Below, piece by piece: positions 41,539 through 50,503 of a DNA stretch of 64,000 nt (within the stretch, counting starts at the first letter, position 1; every line of letters starts with the position of its first letter). Under the pieces are notes generated by a model, which saw nothing but the letters and a program-made list of their open reading frames with translations, was not told the DNA's origin and did no database searches. This DNA is from Pannonibacter phragmitetus DSM 14782 (lineage in GTDB: Bacteria > Pseudomonadota > Alphaproteobacteria > Rhizobiales > Stappiaceae): the NCBI RefSeq assembly GCF_000382365.1, contig NZ_KB908234.1, positions 18,503-82,502 on the forward strand. The letters are read 5' to 3'. Both the position numbers and the translations under genes were made by a program.

Positions 41539-41915
41539 TGCGGCTGCCGATCTTGGTGCTGGCCCTCACCCTCGCCTCGCCTGCGCTGGGCCAGAACTTT
41601 TCCTGCCGGATCGGCACGCAACCAGCCTGCCTCGACTATGGCGACAAGGTTTGTTCCAGCCGCGGAATGTGCGTTGATAGAAACTCAGCCTGCTTCGACC
41701 AGAACCAGTGCAACTACGAGGGTTTCACCTGCAAGTCCAACGTGACCAAGTGCGTAGAAGCACATGACGCCTTGCTTCGGAAGCACAACGATTTGGTCGA
41801 CGATTTCAACAAAAACCTGAAGATCGCGAAGGAAATGGCATCACGTCTGGACGAGATAGAAAGCTGCCTGATTTATGCAAGCACCCTAGAGGAAGCGAGG
41901 CTCTGTGCGCCATAA
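41538..41915 (+). CDS. Secreted Cys-rich small protein coupled to the R-M gene
   Basis: A 125-residue protein with a classical signal peptide (MRLPILVLALTLASPALG, cut before Q). The mature part has ten Cys, eight of them within about 55 residues, and then a charged helical tail (HDALLRKHNDLVDDFNKNLK). The ATG overlaps the R-M stop codon (TGATG), so translation is coupled, although a periplasmic protein has no obvious role in restriction. I do not recognise the family. It could be a disulfide-rich immunity, inhibitor or surface protein, or a passenger. Confidence 0.7.
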   Translation: MRLPILVLALTLASPALGQNFSCRIGTQPACLDYGDKVCSSRGMCVDRNSACFDQNQCNYEGFTCKSNVTKCVEAHDALLRKHNDLVDDFNKNLKIAKEMASRLDEIESCLIYASTLEEARLCAP

Positions 41916-42077
41916 GCTTTGCCGAAGCGCAATTGTAACGCCTATTTTAGAACGCATGATATTTCCCCAAAACGAGATAGTCATCAAAAGGATCAGAGCT
42001 GGCTCGGGGAATCTGGACATTGGCGATAAGTGGGTTTTCTGCCTGAATGCGGCATGATGCCGTGAACAGGAAAGACC

Positions 42078-42158
42078 ATGACGAGACGACCGCGCCGGAA
42101 CCACAGCCCGGCTCTCAAAGCGAAAGTGGCGCTAGCCGCGATCAGGGGTGACGCCGAG
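42078..42158 (+). pseudogene. Remnant of IS3-family OrfA (N terminus)
   Basis: MTRRPRRNHSPALKAKVALA, then AIRG, matches the first 25 or so residues of IS3-family OrfA helix-turn-helix proteins. Homology then stops abruptly and passes into an IS256-type fragment. The preceding 41916-42077 shows nothing recognisable. Confidence 0.75.
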
Positions 42159-42159
42159 G

Positions 42160-42358
42160 ACGACGTGCTGCCTACATGTCCTTCCCCAAGGAACATCGGG
42201 TCAAGCTGCACTCGACCAACCCGATCGAACGGCTGAACGGCGAGATCAAACGCCGCACCGACGTCGTCGGCATCTTCCCCAATGATGAGGCCATCGTCCG
42301 CCTTGGTGGCGCCCTGCTGCTGGGGGGATTACGCTCGGTTTGCCGCGTCTCGCGATGA
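42160..42358 (+). pseudogene. Remnant of IS256-family transposase (C-terminal part)
   Basis: In one frame the sequence reads [40 protein letters not shown] and [10 protein letters not shown]. This is the highly conserved C-terminal block of Mutator/IS256 transposases. It is fused to the IS3 fragment without either IS end, and homology is lost after about 42325. Two unrelated transposases joined in one 280-bp scar imply at least two deletion events. Confidence 0.85.
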
Positions 42359-42600
42359 GATTCCCGAAATCCCGACCAGATTGTCGTCGCATACTGATTT
42401 CTCCGATGCTCTTCATTCTTACCAGAGCGGTTCCGACGACGATCCGGCACTCTCAGCACCCGGCGGTGCCGTCAGGCCGGACGCTTACCTGGAACCACGC
42501 AGTCGTGTGGCAATTCCGCCGGCGGTTTGCCTCGATCTGGTTCCCGCGGAACAATTCCTCATAGGGTTAGAGCCCTCCTGATCGGAAGGGAGCCAGCAGC
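42359..42600. other. Unassigned segment before the mobilisation region
   Basis: An open frame covers 42282-42581 on the plus strand, but it starts inside the IS256 remnant, has no clear ribosome-binding site and resembles nothing I know. I see no gene here. The segment leads into the hairpin region upstream of mobC. Confidence 0.4.
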
Positions 42601-42648
42601 GGGCGGTTACACCGCCCGACACTGGCAAGGGGGAGGCAAGCCTCCCCC
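42601..42648. other. Candidate oriT: two adjacent perfect hairpins upstream of mobC
   Basis: GGGCGGT-TAC-ACCGCCC (42601-42617) is followed 11 bp later by GGGGGAGGC-AA-GCCTCCCCC (42629-42648), a perfect 9-bp stem. They lie 46 bp before mobC, and relaxase operons usually carry oriT directly upstream. A run CCGTTGACCCCCAC follows the second hairpin and could contain the nic site. The second hairpin is not followed by a T run, so a terminator is less likely. Confidence 0.5.
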
Positions 42649-42693
42649 GTTGACCCCCACCGCGCCCGTCAGGCGCCGAGTAAAGGAGCCGCC

Positions 42694-43109
42694 GTGACCG
42701 ACACAGATATTGCATCCGCCGAGCGGGTCGCTCCCCGACGCCGCCGCTCCGAAACCCGCCAGCGCACGGCGAGCGTGAGCGCCCGTCTCCTGCCCGCCGA
42801 GCGGCAGGCGATCGAGCGCGCGGCCCGCGCTTCTGGATGTGGGCCGAATACCTGGGCACGGGAGATCCTGACCCGCGCCGCCGGTCAGCCAACTCCTGCG
42901 CGCCATGCCGCTCGTACCGACCTCGCCCGCGCCGTCGGGTGGTGGACCGGAGCCGTCGGCCAAATCGGAAACAATCTCAATCAACTTGCCCGATATGCCA
43001 ATGAGGGCGGCCGTGTCGATCCGGACGCCCTCAATCGCTTGACCATCGCCGTTCGCGATCTGCACACCGTCGTTGTCTCCCAAGAAACCCGGGGCGGATC
43101 GGGGGCATC

Positions 43110-43113
<4 letters not shown>
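42694..43113 (+). CDS. mobC: MobC-like relaxosome accessory protein
   Basis: A 139-residue protein with a GTG start after TAAAGGAG. The N-terminal half has a ribbon-helix-helix character (SVSARLLPAERQAIERAARA). The MobC signature IGNNLNQLARYANEGG lies near residue 88. MobC binds oriT and opens the strand for the relaxase. Its stop overlaps the relaxase GTG start (GTGA), a typical mob operon arrangement. Confidence 0.9.
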
Positions 43114-44720
<1,607 letters not shown>

Positions 44721-44733
44721 TGGAGGCCTAAGA

Positions 44734-45162
44734 ATGAAAAAATTCGTGACTCACGAAAGTAAATCCGCCGCCGCCCGACGCAGGAAAAGACGCCGCCGCT
44801 CATGCCGTGACCGCGTCCGAATGGCCATGCGCCTTCGCCGCCGGCGAGATCCTACGCGCGCATTTTGGGCAATACTTGTAAGCGCGGTCTTGACCTTCGC
44901 GATCCGGGCCGCTCCCACGCCGCTACTTATTTTCAGAAGGAGACTTCCGGATGGCAAGAGACTACAGCACAGCAACGATGACGCGGCTCGTGAAGGACTG
45001 CACAGCATCCCGAAACAGCCGGAACGGTTATTTAGAGCACGGGTCAACAAAGGAGATTTACCGCCGCTTGCCGATCGACTTGCGGAGGTGGTTCGCTCTG
45101 ATCATGTACGAAATCGGCGACCCCTTGACGTTGCGAGGCGGGCACGGCCGCTCAGACGATGA
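44734..45162 (+). CDS. Possible small basic membrane protein (142 aa or shorter)
   Basis: An ATG at 44734 follows TGGAGGCC. The first residues MKKFVTHESKSAAARRRKRR are encoded across the perfect island palindrome, then a very basic stretch and one hydrophobic helix (FWAILVSAVLTFAIRA). The second half overlaps the better-supported gene at 44951 in another frame and looks like a shadow of it. If real, the translated product may matter only for its first 70 residues. The function is unknown. Confidence 0.35.
   Translation: MKKFVTHESKSAAARRRKRRRRSCRDRVRMAMRLRRRRDPTRAFWAILVSAVLTFAIRAAPTPLLIFRRRLPDGKRLQHSNDDAAREGLHSIPKQPERLFRARVNKGDLPPLADRLAEVVRSDHVRNRRPLDVARRARPLRR
44743..44757. repeat. Island palindrome copy 4 (perfect TTCGTGACTCACGAA)
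   Basis: A perfect copy 22 bp downstream of the relaxase stop, at the start of the small ORF at 44734. It could regulate the segment after the mob genes. Confidence 0.65.
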
Positions 45163-45313
45163 CTACTTTGAGCACTGGCGCGGGAAAAGAGATCGCTATC
45201 ATCCGGAAACGCATCCGGATTACAAGCCGCCGTCACGCGGCCGGAAGCGCGATGATGACGATGACAATGACGAAGGCGACGGTGGCTCTCCGGTATCTCC
45301 TCCCGGTCCATGA
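44951..45313 (+). CDS. Hypothetical island protein (120 aa)
   Basis: A strong AGAAGGAGAC site precedes the ATG. The first 70 residues look globular (TMTRLVKDCTASRNSRNGYL, then RLPIDLRRWFALIMYEIGDP). The C-terminal 40 are charged and disordered with a run of acidic residues (RDDDDDNDEGDGG). No family is recognised. It is the last plus-strand gene of the island and is followed by a terminator. Confidence 0.6.
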   Translation: MARDYSTATMTRLVKDCTASRNSRNGYLEHGSTKEIYRRLPIDLRRWFALIMYEIGDPLTLRGGHGRSDDDYFEHWRGKRDRYHPETHPDYKPPSRGRKRDDDDDNDEGDGGSPVSPPGP

Positions 45314-45338
45314 AGTCTGACAGGATGTTCGATTTCTT

Positions 45339-45353
45339 TTCGTGACTCACAGA
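45339..45353. repeat. Island palindrome copy 5 (TTCGTGACTCACAGA)
   Basis: Two mismatches to TTCGTGACTCACGAA, both at the right end. It is intergenic, 26 bp after the stop of the 44951 gene. Confidence 0.5.
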
Positions 45354-45449
45354 AACGCTGCCCGGCCTCCGGTCGGTCACTCGCTACGGCGCTTTTTTGT
45401 GAGCGCGCTCCGCTCCCTCCCTCCGGCCTTCCGGAGTGCCCAAAACAGG

Positions 45450-45484
45450 AAAAGCCCCCGGAGATCCGACGTCCGGGGGCTTTT
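45450..45484 (+). terminator. Rho-independent terminator between convergent island gene sets
   Basis: AAAAGCCCCCGGA and TCCGGGGGCTTTT form a perfect 13-bp stem with a loop of about 9 bases. A and T tracts on both sides let it work in both directions. It lies between the plus-strand mob-side genes and the minus-strand cassette ending at 45501. Confidence 0.88.
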
Positions 45485-45500
45485 GGCATCGCTCGTTACT

Positions 45501-45812
45501 TTATCTATGCTCAAGGAAGCGTTTAGCGGCTCTAACTCGGTCCGTTGCAGGACCGTCCTGATCCCAGATACATGAGATGTCTATACCAGAAACGGGCTCT
45601 CCGTCGATTTCTAGCCAGCGATCACCCATTCCCACATTTCCATAGCACCGGCGATCATACGCTTTCTGACTGTACATCTCCGCGATCGCGAGGACGAGGT
45701 TTCGAGGACCGGTTTTCCAGGAAGCGAGTGCTTCCGTCGATTCCGGATCTACGCCCTTACTGCGGGCAGCAGACTCATGGAGCTTGCGATGAAGTGTGAT
45801 GCTTGAAGACAT
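45501..45812 (-). CDS. Hypothetical island protein (103 aa)
   Basis: The start at 45812 (MSSSITLHRKLHESAARSKG) has an AGGAGAAG site just upstream; the longer frame is not supported. The body contains LVLAIAEMYSQKAYDRRCYG and WLEIDGEPVSGIDISCIWD. No family is recognised. It is the last gene of the minus-strand cassette 47293-45501. Confidence 0.55.
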   Translation of the reverse strand: MSSSITLHRKLHESAARSKGVDPESTEALASWKTGPRNLVLAIAEMYSQKAYDRRCYGNVGMGDRWLEIDGEPVSGIDISCIWDQDGPATDRVRAAKRFLEHR

Positions 45813-45892
45813 TATCTTCTCCTGAAGATAAAAATGGGACGGCAGGTGTCGCCCCTTCATCTCTGCTGGAGCAGAGAAAATTTCAGCGCGGT

Positions 45893-46033
45893 TTATTCTT
45901 CCTCCTGTTCCGGATGCCCGGCCGCTTTCGCGGCCTCGGCAAGGACGGGCCATTGATCGATTATCGCTTGAACCTCTTCCGGGGTTGGCCTTAGTGCCTC
46001 GTAATAGGTCCGGATTACGTCGTCTGCTGCCAT
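45893..46033 (-). CDS. Very small island ORF (46 aa)
   Basis: MAADDVIRTYYEALRPTPEE, then VQAIIDQWPVLAEAAKAAGH and an acidic end. An AGGGGAAC site precedes the ATG. The sequence would form two amphipathic helices. It sits between the 46043 and 45501 genes in the same direction, 9 bp after the former, so it is probably translated. The function is unknown. Confidence 0.5.
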   Translation of the reverse strand: MAADDVIRTYYEALRPTPEEVQAIIDQWPVLAEAAKAAGHPEQEEE

Positions 46034-46042
46034 ACTGTTCCC

Positions 46043-46384
46043 CTACAACTCGTGTGTAATCGGTCCGATGTGGTCTCCGTCCGGATACATCCGAACCCAG
46101 ACATACGTCACCACACCCCCTTGGTCAGTCGGGTGTCGACGAAAATCCGCTCGAGCTCGCTGTGTGGCGCATCCGGCGCAGGCTTGTTCAGCGATATCCT
46201 CGATATCTTCCGGCGCCATATCTCCGATCAACCAGAGCGCGCGGATACCATCTCCGATTTTCATCCTGCTGGGGCAGTCCTCGCAACAACTCGGTGCGAA
46301 ACCGACGAGTTGCATGGGAGCAAGCGGAGTGAGAATGGTCTTGCCGCTCTCGCCGTCAAAACCAACGACCCGCAGCCGCGTCAT
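46043..46384 (-). CDS. Hypothetical island protein with two Cys clusters (113 aa)
   Basis: The protein contains CCEDCPSRMKIG and CAGCATQRARADFR, a spacing consistent with a small zinc-binding domain, and ends in VVTYVWVRMYPDGDHIGPIT. The chosen ATG overlaps the end of the upstream gene; a TTG 30 bp earlier is also open. No family is recognised. Confidence 0.5.
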   Translation of the reverse strand: MTRLRVVGFDGESGKTILTPLAPMQLVGFAPSCCEDCPSRMKIGDGIRALWLIGDMAPEDIEDIAEQACAGCATQRARADFRRHPTDQGGVVTYVWVRMYPDGDHIGPITHEL

Positions 46385-46898
46385 TATTGCGTGGATCGTA
46401 GTGACTGAAGTCAAACGGCCTGGTGGCTTCCCATGAGGTAGGGCATTCGTTGACAGAAAGGGCGTAATGCAAGAGTGCCTCTACAAACGTTTGGGGTGTC
46501 GCCTGATAGACTTCCGTCAAACCTTGGAGCTTCTCTCCAGCGCTGATCGAGATGATCACCGTAGCGGTTGGCCTAAACTCTTTTTCGATCAGTTCTGCCA
46601 GAACAAGGGATTCAAGCCGTAGGCAACGGTAGCAAATATTGAGCAGTGTGTTTTCGCACTTCTGATCCGGAACAAGACGATCAATCATCGCCTGATTCCA
46701 CAGCTCCTGCATTGCAGAAAAGTTAGGTTCGGAGAGAGCGGGGCAACCTGGCGGCGTGTGGTTAAGCCTATAATGTGGCGCCTGACTTTCGATTTTCTCG
46801 AAAGTCTCTATGTACTCTGACGGCAAGCCAAAGCCTTCATTCTGTAACTCATCAATGACCTGCCTGATATTCTCAACTACGTCTGTGATTTTTTGCAC
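46356..46898 (-). CDS. Hypothetical island protein (180 aa)
   Basis: A GTG start preceded by AAAGGAGATGAG. The protein is mostly helical, with ITDVVENIRQVIDELQNEGF at the start and LNICYRCLRLESLVLAELIE near 100. No family is recognised. The 3' end overlaps the next gene of the cassette by 29 bp. Confidence 0.55.
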   Translation of the reverse strand: MQKITDVVENIRQVIDELQNEGFGLPSEYIETFEKIESQAPHYRLNHTPPGCPALSEPNFSAMQELWNQAMIDRLVPDQKCENTLLNICYRCLRLESLVLAELIEKEFRPTATVIISISAGEKLQGLTEVYQATPQTFVEALLHYALSVNECPTSWEATRPFDFSHYDPRNNDAAAGRWF

Positions 46899-46957
46899 TT
46901 GTTCTCATCTCCTTTGGAATGCGGGAGCCGGATTTCCGGCTCCGAGCTGTCATGGGG

Positions 46958-47293
46958 TCAGGCGACGTCCTGGACATTCTCAATGCCGGCTTCGCCGTAG
47001 AGTATTTTCGCGAGCCAATTCTGACCGAAAAAATCGATGACCTCGCTGGCGTCGTTGGCGACAACGGCGCGCCGTTCGTTGCGGTGACCCGCATAACAAT
47101 TCTCTATCACGCAGACGAAGTTGCCGGCGTTCGTCTGGTATAGCTCTAGCTCATCCCAGCAGCCGATCTGTCCGCTGTAATCACAGCTTTGCCGGTCGGG
47201 GCTGGATTCGGCGGTCGCAATTCGCCTTCCGGTGAACCGCAGATCCGGACCGTCGTCCCGATTGATAAGATATTCCCTAAACTCTGCACTCAT
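46958..47293 (-). CDS. Hypothetical island protein (111 aa)
   Basis: The start MSAEFREYLINRDDGPDLRF has a consensus AGGAGG site 5 bp upstream. Later blocks are CDYSGQIGCWDELELYQTNA and NFVCVIENCYAGHRNERRAV, a compact mixed alpha/beta pattern with five Cys. It is the first gene of the minus-strand cassette. Its promoter must lie in the AT-rich segment beyond 47320. The function is unknown. Confidence 0.6.
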   Translation of the reverse strand: MSAEFREYLINRDDGPDLRFTGRRIATAESSPDRQSCDYSGQIGCWDELELYQTNAGNFVCVIENCYAGHRNERRAVVANDASEVIDFFGQNWLAKILYGEAGIENVQDVA

Positions 47294-47438
47294 GAAGCCT
47301 CCTGTGCTTTCCATGTTGCGTATTCGTCGATCATATCGACCTTATTAGGGTTCTTCTAGTCGATTAAAATGTCAATCAAAAAATAATTGTTGACACGAAT
47401 ATTTTTTAGAAAGGCATTTTAATAAAATTTTTTCTCTA

Positions 47439-47587
47439 CGAATCCTTTAGAACTGCATGAATGATTCAAGGATTCGTCTTCTAAGGATTCGAGTACATAT
47501 AAAGGATTAGACTTAACTTCACGAAGGACTCGGTGCGCGGCTTGCCCCCCGCCACGGGCATGGCGCAAGGACTCGTTCAAGGACTCG
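47439..47587. repeat. Cluster of AAGGAYTCG repeats near attR
   Basis: AAGGATTCG occurs at 47468 and 47483, AAGGATTAG at 47502, AAGGACTCG at 47524, 47567 and 47579, and the inverse CGAATCCTT at 47439. Spacings are irregular (12-43 bp). The cluster lies beside an AT-rich tract (47340-47440), about 200 bp inside attR. It could be the arm-type binding sites of the integrase or the iterons of the island's replicase. The rest of 47294-47780 shows no convincing gene. Confidence 0.65.
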
Positions 47588-47780
47588 AGCGCTCGCGACC
47601 CAACCGACGGGGATTCAAAATGTTGACAAAGCAGGGTGGAGCGCCGCGCCTGTGGGGCAGTGACGCCCTCCCCGGTCACATGCGCGATGAATTGTTGACA
47701 ACCCCGCAGGCTCCCCCCACAGTGTCGGCGCGATATGCGTTAAGTCATTGAAATGTATAGTGTACTGAGAACTCCCCAGA

Positions 47781-47801
47781 CGAATCCAGGTTCCCCAGCC
47801 A
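47781..47801 (+). other. attR: right direct repeat of the island
   Basis: Exact 21-bp copy of the tRNA-Gln 3' end (C + GAATCCAGGTTCCCCAGCCA). It is followed by T-rich sequence (TTATCTATTTTTCC) that probably was the original 3' flank of the tRNA gene. Confidence 0.92.
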
Positions 47802-47936
47802 TTATCTATTTTTCCTTATTTTTCAAATACTTAAACAATCGGCGCAGTCTGTTACCGGAACAGTTTTCCGGATCCCCCCCGAGGGCAAGAGGCAGCCACG
47901 CTCTGCATCCCCTTCCCCGTTACAGATTCCATCAAG

Positions 47937-47998
47937 TCCCGATCGGGATGATTTTGGCGTGCCGCCGAAACCTCAAGCGCCAATCGTCCCGATCGGTT
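47937..47998. promoter_or_regulatory. Twin TCCCGATCGG elements upstream of hipBA, candidate HipB operators
   Basis: TCCCGATCGGGA (47937-47948) is a perfect 12-bp palindrome, and TCCCGATCGGTT (47987-47998) shares its first 10 bp. They are 50 bp apart, about five helical turns, and lie 59-120 bp before the hipB start. HipB proteins bind multiple palindromes upstream of their own operon. The 255-bp gap 47802-48056 contains no gene. Confidence 0.55.
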
Positions 47999-48056
47999 CT
48001 TTTTCGTGCAATGACGCGGGAGATGTGTTTCAATCACCCCGGAAGGGATGATTCAC

Positions 48057-48281
48057 ATGACAACGGTGTTCGACAGCGCAGCGCTTGGCCAGTTGATCCG
48101 GACTGAGCGAAAGCGTCAGCTGCTTACCCAGGAACAACTCGCCGGTATCGCAGGCGTGGGTGTGCGGTTCGTGCGCGAACTGGAGAGTGGCAAAGAGAGC
48201 TGCCGGATCGGCCTGGCCTTGACTGTCCTGCAGACGCTTGGCTTGACAGTCAGCATCACCTCCCGCGGTGCGTCCTCATGA
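48057..48281 (+). CDS. hipB: HipB-like antitoxin (HTH)
   Basis: A 74-residue XRE-type helix-turn-helix protein (LGQLIRTERKRQLLTQEQLA, then GIAGVGVRFVRELESGK) with the short C-terminal strand LTVSITSRG typical of HipB. It represses its operon and neutralises HipA. Its stop overlaps the hipA start by 4 bp (ATGA). An ATG 9 bp upstream (48048) is an alternative start. Confidence 0.9.
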   Translation: MTTVFDSAALGQLIRTERKRQLLTQEQLAGIAGVGVRFVRELESGKESCRIGLALTVLQTLGLTVSITSRGASS

Positions 48282-49540
48282 CCCGCGTGCTTGACGTCTA
48301 TCTCAAGGACCGGAAGGCAGGCGAGCTCAAGCAGAACGGGGACGCCGCGCTGACCTTCACCTATGACAGCGGTTACCTCGCCACCGATCCTGTTGCTCTG
48401 TCTGTCTCATTGCCGCTTCGGGACGAGCCCTTCACCGACCGTGCCGCACGCTCCTTTTTCTCCGGGCTCCTGCCAGATGAAGGTGCCAGACGCCGGCTGG
48501 CCGCAGCGCTCGGCATATCCCCAGGCAACGCCTTCGGGCTGCTCGAAATAATCGGCGGGGAATGTGCGGGTGCCTTGTCACTCCTTCCGGCGGGGCAGCT
48601 CCCACCGGACCCGGCCTCGGACGATTCCGCGGCGCTTGATGAACCGCATCTTGAAGAGATCCTCTCCCTGCTCCGGCAGCGCCCCCTGCTGGGCGGAGAA
48701 GCCGGAGTGCGCCTCTCGCTTGCAGGTGCCCAGGACAAGCTGGCCGTGGCTGTCATCGGCGGGCAGATCGTGCTGCCCAGAGGCGGCGGGCCGACGACAC
48801 ATATCCTCAAACCCTTCATCGAGGGGCTTGATGGCACGGTGGAGAACGAAGTCTTCTGCATGCGCCTCGCGCGCCGTCTTGACCTCGACGCCCCTGCCGT
48901 TTCGAAGGGAGCGGCTGGCAAAATCGATTACTTCCTGGTCGAGCGATACGATCGCGTGATGCTTGACAACGGCCGGATCGAACGTCTGCACCAGGAAGAC
49001 TTCTGCCAGGCGCTGAGCGTGCCCCCAGAGCTCAAGTATGAGGAAGAAGGTGGCCCGGGCATCAGTCAATGCTTCCAGCTGATCCGGCAGACCACGGCCA
49101 AGCCCGCGGCCGGGACATTGCGTTTCCAGCGAATGCTGATGTTCCACTACCTGACCGGCAATGCCGACGCCCATGCCAAGAATTATGCCCTGCTCTATCG
49201 TGGGAAAGCGCCGGACCTGGCACCAATGTATGATGCCATCTGCACGGCTGCCTATCCACGCCTGTCCAAGAAAATGGCAATGGCTCTCGGTGGCAGGTCA
49301 CTGCCAGACACGATCCAGATGGAGCACTGGGCCTCGCTTGTGCCGTCCAACAAGACAGCGAGGCGGATGCTCGCCGGAGAGTTGATGCGCATGGCGGACG
49401 CGATCGGGCCGGAAGCCGGCGCATTGCTGGAGGAAATGTCAGAGGATGGCATCGGCCATCCGATCCTGAAGGCCGTCCGGAAAATCATCGATACCAGATG
49501 CAGCCTGGTTCGACGGGCTCTGGAGAAGCAGATCCAGTAA
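48278..49540 (+). CDS. hipA: HipA-family serine/threonine kinase toxin
   Basis: A 420-residue HipA. It has the N-terminal subdomain (VYLKDRKAGELKQNGDAALT), the P-loop with autophosphorylation Ser in RLSLAGAQDKLAV near 150 and substrate segment HQEDFCQALSV near 246. The catalytic Asp/Asn lie in TGNADAHAKNYALL near 296, and metal-binding Asp in APMYDAICTAAYP near 316. HipA phosphorylates aminoacyl-tRNA synthetases and induces growth arrest. All catalytic residues look intact. The pair lies just outside the tRNA-Gln island. Confidence 0.93.
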   Translation: MTRVLDVYLKDRKAGELKQNGDAALTFTYDSGYLATDPVALSVSLPLRDEPFTDRAARSFFSGLLPDEGARRRLAAALGISPGNAFGLLEIIGGECAGALSLLPAGQLPPDPASDDSAALDEPHLEEILSLLRQRPLLGGEAGVRLSLAGAQDKLAVAVIGGQIVLPRGGGPTTHILKPFIEGLDGTVENEVFCMRLARRLDLDAPAVSKGAAGKIDYFLVERYDRVMLDNGRIERLHQEDFCQALSVPPELKYEEEGGPGISQCFQLIRQTTAKPAAGTLRFQRMLMFHYLTGNADAHAKNYALLYRGKAPDLAPMYDAICTAAYPRLSKKMAMALGGRSLPDTIQMEHWASLVPSNKTARRMLAGELMRMADAIGPEAGALLEEMSEDGIGHPILKAVRKIIDTRCSLVRRALEKQIQ

Positions 49541-50207
49541 GCTCCCGAGGTGTCTCGCAGGCCAGACAAGCGGCCGTTCGACATCAGTCTTTTTCAAGGT
49601 GTCTTTGGCAGCTCTCTCGTCAACCTCTGATCACCTCAACGCTTCCAAGCGCGCCCCATGGCGCTCGCTCGCGATACCTGTTTCTGCGCGCATGACAAGG
49701 ATCCGCCAGCGCATTGCGAAGACTCGCCGGATAGGACCTGTTGCCGTATGATCGACTGACCGAGGCTGGGTGCTCCCCGGTTTCGGGAGCAACGGAGAGA
49801 CCGGGGTTCCAAGTCAACTTGAGGCACCGTCGAAGAGGGGATCAACAGTGATCGAGAACGACGCCCGCAATGGAGCCAGCAAGCAGAACGCGCTGCCCGC
49901 ACTCTCAGGGACTGACCAGCCTGGCCGCATGACTTCCCTTGCCCGTCCCATTGCCGAGGACGTGAATGCTGCCTCGTTCGCCAAAGAACTGCTCGTGAGT
50001 GACAAGTTCATCCTGGACTAACTGAGGCGATCTGAGGCCGGCGAGTGCACTTGACAATACCTCATCGGCAATAGGCACATCGGCGCTGTCGCAACTTCAG
50101 ACCAAATTCTTGTCTGGGGGCGGTTTCCGGGCCCGAGAGCCCTTTGATCGGGAAAACCCGTGGCTAGCGCTCCAGCGTGGCGGCCTGAATTTCCTGCATG
50201 CAGCCTG
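49541..50207. other. Degenerate stretch downstream of hipA
   Basis: 667 bp without a confident gene. It holds a possible 57-codon ORF at 49848-50021 (listed separately). Other open frames on either strand lack ribosome-binding sites and resemble nothing known. Together with the truncated regulator and transposase that follow, it looks like eroded insertion-prone DNA. Confidence 0.5.
49848..50021 (+). CDS. Possible small ORF (57 aa)
   Basis: A GTG start preceded by AGAGGGGATCAACA. The product begins MIENDARNGASKQNALPALS and ends ASFAKELLVSDKFILD. No family is recognised. It may be a fragment of a longer lost gene. Confidence 0.3.
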   Translation: MIENDARNGASKQNALPALSGTDQPGRMTSLARPIAEDVNAASFAKELLVSDKFILD

Positions 50208-50492
50208 TCATACGGTCCTGTTCAACAGCGTCCTCAATAGGCGCCGTGCAAATCTATCCGGAGGCTGGACATCAGCAGGCGCCGTGCGTCTGACAAAACT
50301 CACCCATGCTTCCTCGCCGGCGCGCCTCTCCTGCGGCCCGAGCATGCGCTCCATGAGTGCAATGGCTTCCGCACTATAGAACTGTGCGAGCACCACCCGA
50401 AACAGGGCTATTGCGTCACAGCCGAAGATAGCCGCAACAGCGGTTACCTTCTCGAGCGGCAGTTTGGCGGTGCCGTCCAGAACGAGGCGCAC
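50208..50492 (-). pseudogene. Truncated helix-turn-helix regulator remnant
   Basis: The product [20 protein letters not shown], then IFGCDAIALFRVVLAQFYSA, resembles the second half of small XRE-like regulators common on alphaproteobacterial plasmids and islands, which begin some 30 residues earlier. The N-terminal part is missing exactly where the IS3-type remnant starts on the opposite strand, so it was probably cut by that insertion. It may still be translated but is unlikely to bind DNA normally. Confidence 0.5.
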
Positions 50493-50503
50493 CAGGCGCT
50501 CAG

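Noticed and set aside
42282..42581. 99-codon plus-strand ORF
   Set aside because: It starts within the IS256 remnant, has no ribosome-binding site and shows no recognisable domain.
47533..47751. 72-codon plus-strand ORF near attR
   Set aside because: It overlaps the AAGGAYTCG repeat cluster, its start lacks a ribosome-binding site, and the sequence is Pro/Gly/Arg-rich as expected of a random GC-rich frame.
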